The notes under the pieces are model-generated. The model was not told where the DNA came from. It saw only the letters and a program-made list of their open reading frames with translations, and made no database searches. A stretch of DNA of 64,000 nt, taken from NCBI RefSeq assembly GCF_900110075.1, contig NZ_FOCJ01000004.1:62001-126000 (forward strand), read 5' to 3'. The stretch is from Paenibacillus sp. OV219. GTDB taxonomy: Bacteria > Bacillota > Bacilli > Paenibacillales > Paenibacillaceae. The translations under genes and the position numbers were made by a program. Below are positions 15,278 to 24,707 of the stretch, one piece after another; position 1 is the first letter of the stretch; each line of letters begins with the position of its first letter.

Positions 15278-16027
15278 TTACAAGAACGTCGCAGGGTCCA
15301 CCTGCCATTTTGCAATAAACAGGCTCCGGTTCCGCTCAACGAGCTGCTGCAGCTCCTTCGGATCCTTCCGCTTGAAGCTGACGCTTCCTTTGTGATGAAC
15401 GAACACATCCTTGCACATGAGCAAATTGTAGCCGTGCATCCGTGCTCGCAAGCTGTAGTCGTCGTCCTCGTAGTGGCCTGGCGAGAACCGTTCGTCCAGC
15501 TCGCCAATCCGCTCGTATAGGCTGCGTTTGAACAGCAAGCAGAAGCCGACAAGCCGGTACATCGGATCCGCCATCCCCGCTTCCCTGACTAACGCCTCCG
15601 CAGCTGCAAGGTGGAACTCCTCCATTGTCGTGAATGGGTACTCGACCTGCTGCCTGCCGCTCACGTAATTCGTCACAGGACCGACTATTCCGATATCTTC
15701 GCGCGCGTTCAGCGTCCGCAGCAAAGCCGGCAGCCAGCCCGCCGATACGGTGACATCGTTGTTGAGCAGCATGAGGAACTCGCCGCTCGCAATACGCAGC
15801 CCCATATTGCACGCAGCCGGAAAGCCGATGTTCCTAGGCAATGACAGGCAGAGGACACCTACCTCCATGCACCAGCTGCATGTGCCGTCACTTGATCCGT
15901 TATCGACCACGATCACTTCATAAGGTGTGAGCGTTCGGTCGGTATACTGCCAAATGGCGTAGATCGCTTCCTTCAGCAGTGCAAGGCCGTTGAAGGTAGG
16001 AATGATGATGCTCGTTACTCCATTCAT
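15278..16027 (-). CDS. Family 2 glycosyltransferase
   Basis: A 249-residue single-domain GT2: VTSIIIPTFNG, VIVVDNGSSDGT, LLNNDVTV (DxD-like) and the acceptor-site motif HYEDDDYSLRARMHGY. The catalytic part is close to the GT2 at 11979, but tag and C-terminal domain are absent. ATG at 16027 overlaps the upstream stop as TGATG behind GGCAGGAGGCG; a GTG 30 nt further upstream lies inside the previous gene and would add a basic decapeptide (PQRGRRRS). Family members extend O-linked or polysaccharide chains; the sugar is not predictable. Confidence 0.88.
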   Translation of the reverse strand: MNGVTSIIIPTFNGLALLKEAIYAIWQYTDRTLTPYEVIVVDNGSSDGTCSWCMEVGVLCLSLPRNIGFPAACNMGLRIASGEFLMLLNNDVTVSAGWLPALLRTLNAREDIGIVGPVTNYVSGRQQVEYPFTTMEEFHLAAAEALVREAGMADPMYRLVGFCLLFKRSLYERIGELDERFSPGHYEDDDYSLRARMHGYNLLMCKDVFVHHKGSVSFKRKDPKELQQLVERNRSLFIAKWQVDPATFL

Positions 16028-17103
16028 CACTGAGCGCCTCCTGCCGCGCTGCGGCACCTGGAATGATCCGGCATCGTAAGCCTTGCGCCTTTCAGCTTCA
16101 TTGCAGCTCGCAGCGCTTCAATGTGGTCTCCGAATACAACCTGCTTCGACTCCTGTGTGTGGCTGAGACTCAATGGCGACCATGCTGGCGAGCTCTTGCC
16201 GTTTGTACGCTTCATAATGGAGCAGGCTTGAACCCGAAGTCTCTGCTGAAGGGCGATTACATGAGCAAGCGGCGGGACGGCGAGTGTCTTCACTCCGACT
16301 GACTCTATCGCGGCTCTCGACCATGCGTGCGGCAGTAGCCCCACGGAGCTTACACCTAGCTCTTGACGACCCAGCGACCAATTTACGAAAGCTCTCACGC
16401 GCATGAGATCATCCCACTCCCGGAACGGGCCAAGCCGCGATGCGTAGCTGACCAGCGCGACATCCGCCCCCGCCTGGGCAGCCGCCAGCAGCTGCGCCAG
16501 CTTCTCTGCTTCAATAAGCTGCGCGGCGTCGGCGAACAGCACGATATCCGCTCGCGTCATTCTTGCTCCGACAGCGCGCCAAACATCAGCTCCAATCGCT
16601 TCCCCAGGATTCAAAATCTTAATCTCCGGAAGCGCCCTGAGTTCCGCAAACTGTGTCTCGCTCGCGCCTTCCTGCACGACAATGATCTCCGTGAGCGGCA
16701 GCCGCAGCAGCTGCTTGATGCTGGCCGGAATTGCATCCGCCCCTGCGCGCACGACTGCCGCAGCGCTCCTCGTAAGCGGTGCTGGCTGCCACCCTCCGTT
16801 TGCGTTTGGCAGCCCGAGTGCGGCGGCGAATCCGCTGGCGAACGCGCGGCCCTCCTGCATTCTTTTGCCCGACGTCGCAGCTGTAAGCTCCTTCGCCATA
16901 CATCTTCTCGTCCAACGCTCGTTCATGCGGAGCTTCGCTTCATGATTGCTTAGGCCTCCGCCTTCGTTTTGCTTCAGCGCTATGCCTTCTCCATAACCGG
17001 CAGTGTACGCAGCATGATGCGAGCCGCCCGAAGACTTGCCTGGTCGTCTCCCTCTTCCGCTGCTAATCGCGCGTTTGCTCTTACCAGATCGCATCAATGC
17101 CAT
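16027..17103 (-). CDS. Degenerate GT2-like protein with basic/GY tag, probably non-catalytic
   Basis: A protein of 358 residues whose second half is recognisably related to the next gene upstream: the ends LAVPPLAHVIALQQ and FGDHIEALRAAM match [14 protein letters not shown] and [11 protein letters not shown]. Where the paralogue has NGSTDG and the metal-binding DGD, this one reads QEGASE and ADA, so donor and metal sites appear lost. Residues 8-23 are basic and 33-40 are the tag YTAGYGEG. ATG at 17103 overlaps the preceding stop as TGATG. I infer a pseudo-enzyme that may pair with its active neighbour. Confidence 0.75.
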   Translation of the reverse strand: MALMRSGKSKRAISSGRGRRPGKSSGGSHHAAYTAGYGEGIALKQNEGGGLSNHEAKLRMNERWTRRCMAKELTAATSGKRMQEGRAFASGFAAALGLPNANGGWQPAPLTRSAAAVVRAGADAIPASIKQLLRLPLTEIIVVQEGASETQFAELRALPEIKILNPGEAIGADVWRAVGARMTRADIVLFADAAQLIEAEKLAQLLAAAQAGADVALVSYASRLGPFREWDDLMRVRAFVNWSLGRQELGVSSVGLLPHAWSRAAIESVGVKTLAVPPLAHVIALQQRLRVQACSIMKRTNGKSSPAWSPLSLSHTQESKQVVFGDHIEALRAAMKLKGARLTMPDHSRCRSAAGGAQ

Positions 17104-18242
17104 CACCTCGCCAGTTCACGTTTTCGCATTGCATCCACATAGCCGCCGCGCTCATCCGTTTGCTTCGCGAGCCAATCAATGGCCTCCAGATGATCGCCGA
17201 CGATGAGAAACTCCAGCGGATTCAACCGTTCCCGTTTCGCCCGCGGCAGGTTCAGCTTCCCTACGTTGATTCGTTTGACCGGAATCACCGCTAGTCCCTG
17301 CTGCACCGCTTTCGTATGGGCAAGCGGCGGAATTGCCAGCGCGTCCGTTCCGATAGCGGCAAGCGCACGGCGACTCAGCGCATGGGGCACAGCCGTCATG
17401 GACGTTCCCTTCAGATCTGGCCTGCCTAGCATCGCGTTCAATGCATGCTTGGCGAGAACAACGCTGTGTACGTTCGCCTTGTTCGTCGGACCTGAATAGT
17501 TGTTGAGCGCCACATCGACCCCATCCCGCAAAATCGCATTCATATAAGGCCGCAGCTCCGAAGCGCGGATGACCATGTCGCCGTCAATAAACAGCAGCAC
17601 CTGACCTCTTGCTGCCGCTGCGCCTACACTTCGTCCCACATCGTGGCCGAGCGGCTTCTCGAACTGGATGACCCGGGCTCCTTTGCGTTTGGCAACCGCA
17701 GCCGACCCGTCAGTAGATCCGTTAATGACGACGATCACTTCGCTGCTCGGATGAACTAGCTTTGCTTGTTCGATTACGCGGCTAATGGTACGGCGCTCGT
17801 TCATGACAGGAATGATAACCGACACGACAGGTAAATCAGCTGCTCGAGCTTCGATTGGCAGCAACACTGGCATTTCCATCGCAGGCGGCGTATTAAATGC
17901 TGCTCGCATCGTGTCTTTAACGAGCGACTTGCGGGAGTTAGTGCGAACTGATACTGAAGCTTGCAACTTATGCGATCGTTTTTTCGAGGCAGATGTTGAT
18001 GCTAGTGCCGGTGCGGTTTTGGCAGCGGCCCGTGCGGTCTTACTGCTCGTGCGGCGAAGAGCGGTTTTCCGCTGCATGCTCTTCACGCTCGCTCTGCTGG
18101 CAGCTTGTGCAGGTGATGATGGCGATGAAGCTTTCCGGCTTCCCGTCAGGTTAGCTGGATCAGTGCCAATCGGAAGTGGCCGCTTTGGCGAGAGGAACAT
18201 CCCTTTATGAGTGTGCAAGCCGGCTTTTACGATAGGCTTCAT
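17103..18242 (-). CDS. Family 2 glycosyltransferase with Ser/Ala/Lys-rich N-terminus
   Basis: First gene of the six-gene operon; about 379 residues from the ATG at 18242 (a GTG at 18254 is also possible). Residues ~30-110 are Ser/Ala/Arg/Lys-rich and probably disordered. The catalytic domain follows: [20 protein letters not shown] and FIDGDMVI with an intact DGD metal site, ending with [10 protein letters not shown] and [12 protein letters not shown]. It resembles UDP-glucose or dolichol-phosphate type GT2 enzymes in this core. A CATACACTA element lies about 40 nt upstream. Confidence 0.85.
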   Translation of the reverse strand: MKPIVKAGLHTHKGMFLSPKRPLPIGTDPANLTGSRKASSPSSPAQAASRASVKSMQRKTALRRTSSKTARAAAKTAPALASTSASKKRSHKLQASVSVRTNSRKSLVKDTMRAAFNTPPAMEMPVLLPIEARAADLPVVSVIIPVMNERRTISRVIEQAKLVHPSSEVIVVINGSTDGSAAVAKRKGARVIQFEKPLGHDVGRSVGAAAARGQVLLFIDGDMVIRASELRPYMNAILRDGVDVALNNYSGPTNKANVHSVVLAKHALNAMLGRPDLKGTSMTAVPHALSRRALAAIGTDALAIPPLAHTKAVQQGLAVIPVKRINVGKLNLPRAKRERLNPLEFLIVGDHLEAIDWLAKQTDERGGYVDAMRKRELAR

Positions 18243-18281
18243 GGACACCTTCACCTCTTGTTAAACTGTCTTTTTACCACA

Positions 18282-18290
18282 TAGTGTATG
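18282..18290 (-). promoter_or_regulatory. CATACACTA, sporulation-type -10 before the six-gene glycosyltransferase operon
   Basis: The minus strand reads CATACACTA, which fits both the sigma-E (CATACANT) and sigma-K (CATANNNTA) -10 consensus. Initiation near 18275 would leave a ~33-nt leader to the ATG at 18242. No clear matching -35 was found. It is the best of the four candidates in this locus. Confidence 0.45.
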
Positions 18291-18421
18291 GCTAGTTGAG
18301 AGTAAGAGGAACGGCTGTTGTACGTCAAGGCGTACGCCTCGCTTCTTGTTTGTTCATATAAATCGACATGGAATCTAGTAATTATTCTATTGATGGCAGG
18401 TAGCATTGCGCGAAAATCAAA

Positions 18422-18457
18422 AAGCCGGAGCAGCTCTTTTTGAGAGCTCTCCGGCTT
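18422..18457 (-). terminator. Terminator of the giant repeat-protein gene
   Basis: AAGCCGGAG pairs with CTCCGGCTT, with an inner GAGAGCTC-type stem, followed on the minus strand by TTTGATTTT. It is about 25 nt past the stop. Confidence 0.85.
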
Positions 18458-18480
18458 GTTATTATGCGGTATTCAGTTGT

Positions 18481-21400
18481 CTAGTGGCCGATAGCAATCC
18501 AGTTCACGAGACCGATTGGTTCCGGGGTAATCCGCGTACGCACAATCGTTATTTGTACGGCTGCGGCTGTTTTGGTCTTAATGACCGCAAAGCAGGAAGG
18601 CTGATCCGTCGTAGCGACAAACACGTATGAAGGGCTGCTAAACGGCTGATCGAAGCCGATCGTAATATCGAGCAGCTCTCCCATGCTGCCTTGGAAATTG
18701 TACGGTGCAAGGCCAAACTGCTGGATGACCGGCGCTTGGCGCTTCACCGTCGTCACAGGTGTAAAGCCGAGCTTCTCTGCACCGATGCTGCCATCCTTCA
18801 AAGCCGAGGTGTCGAATCCAGTGCTTGCGGGAGCAACAGGAGCAGGAATTGCATTTGGCGCCAGATGTGCTGCTGTAATGGAGCCTAGCGCAATCTTATC
18901 TCCAGTGACTGCTCCGTTAGCGAGCTTGCTCGCGGTTACTGAGTTGTCAGCGAGCTTCTCCGTGCTGACTGAACCCTCGAGCAGCTTATCCTTGCCGACC
19001 GAGCCATATGCCAGTTTACTTCCGGTTACCTCGCCGTCGCCGAGCTTGCTTGCCGTTACCGAGCCGTCGATCAGCTTCTCGCTGCCGACTGAACCATCTG
19101 CCAGCTTGCTTGCTCCTACCACTCCGTCGCTAAGTTTGCTCGCTGTCACCGATCCGTCGATTAGCTTTTCACTGCCGACTGAACCATCAGCCAACTTGCT
19201 TGCTCCTACCACTCCGTCGCTAAGTTTGCTTGCCGTTACCGAGCCGTCGATCAGCTTCTCGCTGCCGACTGAACCATCAGCCAGTTTACTTGCTCCTACC
19301 ACTCCGTCGCCGAGCTTGCTTGCCGTTACCGAGCCGTCGACCAACTTCTCGCTGCCGACTGAACCATCTGCCAGCTTGCTTGCTCCTACCACTCCGTCGC
19401 TAAGCTTGCTCGCTGTCACCGATCCGTCGAGCAGTTTTTCGCTGCCTACCGAACCGTCTGCCAGCTTACTTGCTCCTATCACGCCTTCGCCGAGCTTGCT
19501 CGCTGATACCGATCCGTCGATCAGCTTCTCGCTGCTCACCGAGCCATCCGCTAGCTTGCTTGCATCTACTACTCCGTCGCCGAGCTTGCTCGCTGTTATC
19601 GATCCGTCGATCAGCTTCTCGCTGCCCACCGAACCATCCGCTAGCTTGCTTGCTCCTACTACGAAGTCGCCGAGCTTGCTCGCTGTTATCGATCCGTCGA
19701 TCAGCTTCTCGCTGCCCACCGAACCATCCGCTAGCTTGCTTGCTCCTACTACGCAGTCACCGAGCTTGCTCGCTGTTACCGAGCCGTCGATCAGCTTCGC
19801 GCTACCGACCGATCCATCTGCCAGCTTGCTTGCTCCTACTACGAAGTCGCCGAGCTTGCTCGCTGTTACCGAGCCGTCGATCAGCTTCGCACTACCGACC
19901 GATCCATCTGCCAGCTTGCTTGCTCCTACTACGCCTTCGCCGAGCTTGCTCGCTGTTACCGATCCGTCGATCAGCTTCGCGCTACCGACCGATCCATCTG
20001 CCAGCTTGCTTGCTCCTACTACACCTTCGCCGAGCTTGCTCGCTGTTACCGAGCCGTCGATCAGCTTCGCGCTACTGACCGATCCATCTGCCAGCTTGCT
20101 TGCTCCTACTACGCCTTCGCCCAGCTTGCTCGCTGTTACCGAGCCGTCGATCAGCTTCGCGCTACCGACCGATCCATCTGCCAGCTTGCTTGCTCCTACT
20201 ACGCCTTCGCCGAGCTTGCTCGCTGTTACCGAGCCGTCGATCAATTTGTCGCTGCTAATTGAACAGTCGACCAGCTTCGCGCTGTCAACAGAACCATCTG
20301 CCAGCTTGCTTGCCACGACTGCGCCGTCCGCAATTTTGCTGGACTGCACTGCGCTTTCCGCGAGCTTGCTCGCCTGTACCGCACCGTTTGCCAGCTTACT
20401 CTCCGTTACGCTGCCGTCGACCAGTTCTAGCTGCTCTTGCTCGAGCAGTCCCGGTGCCAGCTTATCTGCTGTAATAGCTCCGTCTGCCAAAGCTTCCGTA
20501 CCTACTGCGCCAAAAGCCAGCTTCTCTCCGGTTATTGCACCGTTACACAATACGATGCTTTCGATCGATCCCGGTATAAAATGTGCTGTCGTCAACGAAC
20601 GAGCAGCGATCTTGCTAAGCGTAACCGCACCGTTCTGCAAGCTGTTCTCGCCAACGGCTCCAGGTGCCAGCTTCGTACCAGTAATAACACCGTCGCCCAG
20701 CTTATTCGTTATAATCGCGCCATCGCCGATTGCTTCGCTGCCCACCGAGCCCGGAAGGATATGGCCCGCCCCGATCGCTCTTGCAGCTAATTTCACAGCT
20801 GTCACTGCGCCATCTTGCAGATGCTGCTCGCCAATTGCTCCGCCTGCCAGCTTCGCACCGTCAACGACGCCATCGCGCAATGCTTCTGCACCTACAGCGC
20901 CAACCGCCAGCTTCGCGCTCACAACCGAACCATCGCGCAGTGCTTCCTTGCCAACCGCACCTGCTGCCAGCTTCGAGCTGTCCACCGCGCCGCCCCGCAG
21001 CGCGTCGGTTCCGACAGCTCCGCTTGCCAGCTTCGTGCCAATGACCGCGCCATCGCGCAGCGCTTCTTTGCCGACCGCTCCATCCGCCAGCTTCGCGCTG
21101 ACGACTGAGCCATCGCGCAGCGCTTCGGCCCCAACTGCTCCGCTCGCTAGCTTCGCACTTACAACCGCGCCGTCGCGCAGCGCTTCCGCGCCAACCGCGC
21201 CTGCCGCCAGCTTCGCGCTGACAACTGCGCCGTCGCCGAGCGCTTCTGCGCCAACAGCTCCGCTTGCCAGCTTCGCACTGCCAACAACGCCTTCACCGAG
21301 TGCTTCTGCGCCAACCGCTCCTGCCGCCAGCTTCGAGCTGACGACAACGCCATCGCCAAGCGCTTCAACGCCAACGGCTCCGTTTGCCAGCTTGCTGTTC

Positions 21401-24400
21401 GTAACTGCTCCATCTGCAATCGCTTCGCTGCCAACGGAACTGGAAGTCAGGTGCGCTGCCGTAATGGACTTCGATGCGATTTTGCCAAGAGTGACCGCAC
21501 CGTTCTGCAGATGCTTCTCGCCGACAGCGCCTGTGCCAAGCGCTTCCGATCCGACTGCACCGCTCGCCAGCTTCGCGCTGTTAACCCCTCCATCACTCAG
21601 CAGGTCGCTGCCCACGGTACCCCGTTTGATTTTGCTGCCATGAATGATGCTGTCCGGCGCTTTCTCAAACGTATAGAACTCCGATGCCAGATGCGCCTGC
21701 GTAATGGAGCCTTTGCGAATGTGATAGCCTTGGATCGACTCTGCCTTCATATGTTTGCCCGCAATGGTCTCGAGCTGAATATGGTCGCCATTGATCGCCA
21801 GCTGCGCAAGCTTGCCGCTCGTTACCGCTTCATTGGTCAACTGATCGGTGCCAACCGACTCGTCGGTCAAATGAATCTGCATCACGCTGTCGACTTTCAA
21901 ATGATTGCTGCCCACTGACGACTCAGCCAAATGATTCGTGTCGATCGAAGCTGCCGCTACATGCTGGCTGCGAATCGCAGATGGCTCAATAACTCGTGAA
22001 CCGACGGATTCATTTTGCAAATGATAGCTTGCTACACTGCCTTCAGCCAGCTTCGAGGAGGTCACCGAATCATTGCCAAGATGCACCTCATGCACGCTCA
22101 CCGGCGCTAAATGCACGCCGTAGATCGACTGCTCTGCCAAATGCTGGCTGCCAACCGCTTCGTTCGCCAAATGACTGCCGTTCACCGAGCCTGCTGCTAG
22201 CTTCTCACTCGTCACAGAACCGGAGGCAAGCGAATTGCTACCGATAACGCTGCCAGCCAGATGCCTCTCGCCAACTGCGCCGCTCGCGATATGATCGCCA
22301 TCCACAACACCTTTCGTCAGGTGCTTGCGTGTAATCGTCCCAGGAGCAAGCTGATCACTTGTTACTGAACCATTCACGATCTTCGCCGTTGTTACGCTGC
22401 TGTCAGCCAGCTTGCTCGAAGTAACTGCACAATCGGTCAGCTTATCCGTCGACACGCTCTCTGGAGACAGCTTCACCGAGTTGACAATATGGTCTGCCAA
22501 GTGGTGAGAATAGATCGCACCTGCTGCCAAATGCCGCTCCGTGACTGAGCCGCTCGCGAGCTTGATGGATTTGACCGCCCCGTCTTGCAGCGCACTCGTT
22601 TCGATAGCCCCTTCGCTCAGGTGCGAAGCGTCGATAAGGCCCGGCTGCAAATGCACAGCCCCTACTGCTTCCGGCGAAATCGCTTCCTCCGTCACTGCTC
22701 CTGGTGACAAGTGGAAAGCACGAATCGCTTCAGGTGAGATTTTGTCAAAGGTGATGGACTCATCAGCGATATGCTTCGTCTGAATCGCCAGCTCGCCAAT
22801 CTTCGTGCTGCTTACACTTCCATCGGCGAGCTTGCGCTCGATTACCGATGCGTCAGCCAGCTGCACTTGCCCTACCGCCGCGCCGCTAATATGAACTTGC
22901 TTTACGGCTTGCGGAGCAATCTTCTGGTCCGTGACGGCATTCGCAGAAAGATGGGCGACTTCAATACTATCTGCAATCAGCTGTCTGGAGCCGACCGAAT
23001 TCTCTTTCATGTGGCGCTCTTCGATCACATCGCTAATGATTTTGTCGCCGCTAATTGTCAGCCTGCTGAGATGCTTGCCATGAACCGCATCATCGGTCAG
23101 CTTGCTTGTTGTAATGCTTTGATCTGCTATCTTGGAGGATGTTACCGCCTGGTCGATGAGTTTAATTGTCGAGATCGAGAAGTCGGACAGCTTTGGCGTC
23201 GTAATCGCTTGATCACGCAAATGCGTCGTTACGATTTCTCCATCTGTAACATGCTGTGTTCTAACGGCTCCGGCCTTTATTTCCGCCGATCCGACCGCCC
23301 CTTGCGCGAGAATTTCCGTTGTTACGCTTCCGGCCTGGAGCTCCCTCGTTCCTACCGCGCCCTCGACTAGATGCTCTGCTGTTATTTCGCCGAGTGCCAG
23401 ATGCTTTCCCCGCAGCACGCCAGAAGAGACATGCTCTGCGAGCAGCAACCCTGGCTGCAGATGGCCGGATTCAATCGCGCCGCTGCTAATTTTCTCGCTA
23501 GTTATGGAGCCATCTCTCAGCTTGGATCGTGTTACGGAGCCTTCGGCAAGCTTCGAAGTCGAAACCGCTTCATTGGCAATGTTCTCCGTACGAATTGCAG
23601 CGCTTCTCAGTTTACCTGACGTAATGGATTGATCATCTAGCAGTTCTGTTGTCACGATCATCGGCTTAAGATGCTTCGTTTCAATCGAACCCTCGGCAAG
23701 CTTATCCGCGCTAATGGTACGGTCTGCCAGCTTCTCGGATGTAATGCTGTTATCGCGCAGCTTCTCGCTGGTAATGGAGCGGTCGCGGATCTTCGCACCA
23801 GATATCGCATTCTTCACGAGGTGATCGCTCGTAACGGATTCCGAAGCGAGCTTCGAGGAGGTGATTGCGCCATCGGCTATTTTAATGCTTTCGACGGCAA
23901 AATCAGCAATCGTCTGTGTGATTACATTGCCAGGCTTAATGCGCGAGGAATCTACTGCGCTATGAGCCAGCTTCTCAGTCGTAATCGCATCATCCGCGAT
24001 ATCATCGGTGTGTATGAACGGTAGTGGTGAATCTGGCATGCGCTTCTCTTCGAGCATGACTTCTTTCTTGATGAGCTCCTGCTGAAGCAGCTCTTCCATG
24101 TATACCGTGTGGAGCTCTTCTTCCTGTTTCTTGGCTTCAAGGACCGTTGTATCTTCTGGAGTTTCTTGAGCTGCTTGAGTTACTTGATTTGCTTCAGTTG
24201 CGTCAGCTGCTTCTGCTTGCTTTGGTGCTTGCTTTGGTGCTTGCTTAGGTGCTTGCTGTGGCGCTTGTTCCACCACAGCTTCTGCAGCTGGCTCTGGTTT
24301 CGCTTCCACTGCTTCTACCGTTGACGTGCTAACCGCCTCAAAAGAGACTGTCGCCGCTTCAGCTGCCGGCTGCTGCACAACTTCTGTTTCTTGATTGTGC

Positions 24401-24609
24401 TGTTCTTCTACAGACACTTCTTGCTCCAATGCCGACGCTGCCCCATTCACCTGCACCGGCTTCTTGTCAGCTGTACCCGCTTTCGCCGGTGTAGCTGGTT
24501 TCTTCTTCTTCAATTCCTCGAGCCATTTTAACTCCGATGCGTTCGGATTATCCACGTAAAATAACGGCTTACGCCCTTTGGGGCCTTTTCCTTTGCTGCT
24601 CTTCGCCAT
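18481..24609 (-). CDS. Giant DGSVTSxKL-repeat protein with WIAIGH C-terminus, probable spore-surface fibre
   Basis: About 2042 residues from the ATG at 24609 (AAGGAGAGGG just before). No signal peptide; the start is Lys/Gly-rich, then KPLFYVDNPNASELKWLEEL, then ~150 residues rich in Glu/Ala/Gln. From roughly residue 200 to 1930 it is built from decapeptide-like units of the form [DE]GSVTSxKLA. The repeats fall into three zones: diverse units, then 20-residue units (EALRDGAVVSAKLA type), then about fourteen near-identical 30-residue units. The last ~100 residues are non-repetitive and end LVNWIAIGH, resembling the WIAG-tail described for Paenibacillus repeat proteins. I infer a beta-rich fibre on the spore surface and a substrate of the adjacent glycosyltransferases, since Ser/Thr are frequent. 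Confidence 0.8.
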   Translation of the reverse strand: MAKSSKGKGPKGRKPLFYVDNPNASELKWLEELKKKKPATPAKAGTADKKPVQVNGAASALEQEVSVEEQHNQETEVVQQPAAEAATVSFEAVSTSTVEAVEAKPEPAAEAVVEQAPQQAPKQAPKQAPKQAEAADATEANQVTQAAQETPEDTTVLEAKKQEEELHTVYMEELLQQELIKKEVMLEEKRMPDSPLPFIHTDDIADDAITTEKLAHSAVDSSRIKPGNVITQTIADFAVESIKIADGAITSSKLASESVTSDHLVKNAISGAKIRDRSITSEKLRDNSITSEKLADRTISADKLAEGSIETKHLKPMIVTTELLDDQSITSGKLRSAAIRTENIANEAVSTSKLAEGSVTRSKLRDGSITSEKISSGAIESGHLQPGLLLAEHVSSGVLRGKHLALGEITAEHLVEGAVGTRELQAGSVTTEILAQGAVGSAEIKAGAVRTQHVTDGEIVTTHLRDQAITTPKLSDFSISTIKLIDQAVTSSKIADQSITTSKLTDDAVHGKHLSRLTISGDKIISDVIEERHMKENSVGSRQLIADSIEVAHLSANAVTDQKIAPQAVKQVHISGAAVGQVQLADASVIERKLADGSVSSTKIGELAIQTKHIADESITFDKISPEAIRAFHLSPGAVTEEAISPEAVGAVHLQPGLIDASHLSEGAIETSALQDGAVKSIKLASGSVTERHLAAGAIYSHHLADHIVNSVKLSPESVSTDKLTDCAVTSSKLADSSVTTAKIVNGSVTSDQLAPGTITRKHLTKGVVDGDHIASGAVGERHLAGSVIGSNSLASGSVTSEKLAAGSVNGSHLANEAVGSQHLAEQSIYGVHLAPVSVHEVHLGNDSVTSSKLAEGSVASYHLQNESVGSRVIEPSAIRSQHVAAASIDTNHLAESSVGSNHLKVDSVMQIHLTDESVGTDQLTNEAVTSGKLAQLAINGDHIQLETIAGKHMKAESIQGYHIRKGSITQAHLASEFYTFEKAPDSIIHGSKIKRGTVGSDLLSDGGVNSAKLASGAVGSEALGTGAVGEKHLQNGAVTLGKIASKSITAAHLTSSSVGSEAIADGAVTNSKLANGAVGVEALGDGVVVSSKLAAGAVGAEALGEGVVGSAKLASGAVGAEALGDGAVVSAKLAAGAVGAEALRDGAVVSAKLASGAVGAEALRDGSVVSAKLADGAVGKEALRDGAVIGTKLASGAVGTDALRGGAVDSSKLAAGAVGKEALRDGSVVSAKLAVGAVGAEALRDGVVDGAKLAGGAIGEQHLQDGAVTAVKLAARAIGAGHILPGSVGSEAIGDGAIITNKLGDGVITGTKLAPGAVGENSLQNGAVTLSKIAARSLTTAHFIPGSIESIVLCNGAITGEKLAFGAVGTEALADGAITADKLAPGLLEQEQLELVDGSVTESKLANGAVQASKLAESAVQSSKIADGAVVASKLADGSVDSAKLVDCSISSDKLIDGSVTASKLGEGVVGASKLADGSVGSAKLIDGSVTASKLGEGVVGASKLADGSVSSAKLIDGSVTASKLGEGVVGASKLADGSVGSAKLIDGSVTASKLGEGVVGASKLADGSVGSAKLIDGSVTASKLGDFVVGASKLADGSVGSAKLIDGSVTASKLGDCVVGASKLADGSVGSEKLIDGSITASKLGDFVVGASKLADGSVGSEKLIDGSITASKLGDGVVDASKLADGSVSSEKLIDGSVSASKLGEGVIGASKLADGSVGSEKLLDGSVTASKLSDGVVGASKLADGSVGSEKLVDGSVTASKLGDGVVGASKLADGSVGSEKLIDGSVTASKLSDGVVGASKLADGSVGSEKLIDGSVTASKLSDGVVGASKLADGSVGSEKLIDGSVTASKLGDGEVTGSKLAYGSVGKDKLLEGSVSTEKLADNSVTASKLANGAVTGDKIALGSITAAHLAPNAIPAPVAPASTGFDTSALKDGSIGAEKLGFTPVTTVKRQAPVIQQFGLAPYNFQGSMGELLDITIGFDQPFSSPSYVFVATTDQPSCFAVIKTKTAAAVQITIVRTRITPEPIGLVNWIAIGH
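19030..20260. repeat. 90-bp tandem repeat block in the giant gene
   Basis: About thirteen to fourteen copies of a 90-bp unit, each coding three ten-residue steps on the minus strand. Some neighbouring copies differ by only a few bases, pointing to recent expansion or gene conversion. Assemblies from short reads are likely to collapse here. Confidence 0.9.
20860..21430. repeat. 60-bp tandem repeat block in the giant gene
   Basis: Around ten copies of a 60-bp unit encoding GAVGAEALRDGAVVSAKLA-like steps, more diverged than the 90-bp block and replacing every second KL by AL. Confidence 0.85.
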
Positions 24610-24642
24610 AGCCCTCTCCTTCTTCCACCTCAATGTCATAGA

Positions 24643-24673
24643 CATCATATGCATTCACCCATGGGCAGGTCAC
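24643..24673 (-). promoter_or_regulatory. Possible sigma-K-type promoter of the giant gene
   Basis: The minus strand reads GTGACC, 16 nt, then CATATGATG, ending 34 nt before the ATG at 24609. The -10 differs from CATANNNTA at the last base; the AC of the -35 is at a plausible distance. Candidate only. Confidence 0.4.
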
Positions 24674-24707
24674 ACAACCGCTATGTCAAAATATGTCCGC
24701 AAACAGA

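Noticed and set aside
18683-21643. A 986-residue plus-strand open frame opposite the giant repeat gene
   Set aside because: It mirrors the 60- and 90-bp repeats of the minus-strand gene, has a Pro/Ser/Leu periodic composition with no domain, and no ribosome site. The minus-strand frame has a good start, unique ends and a terminator.
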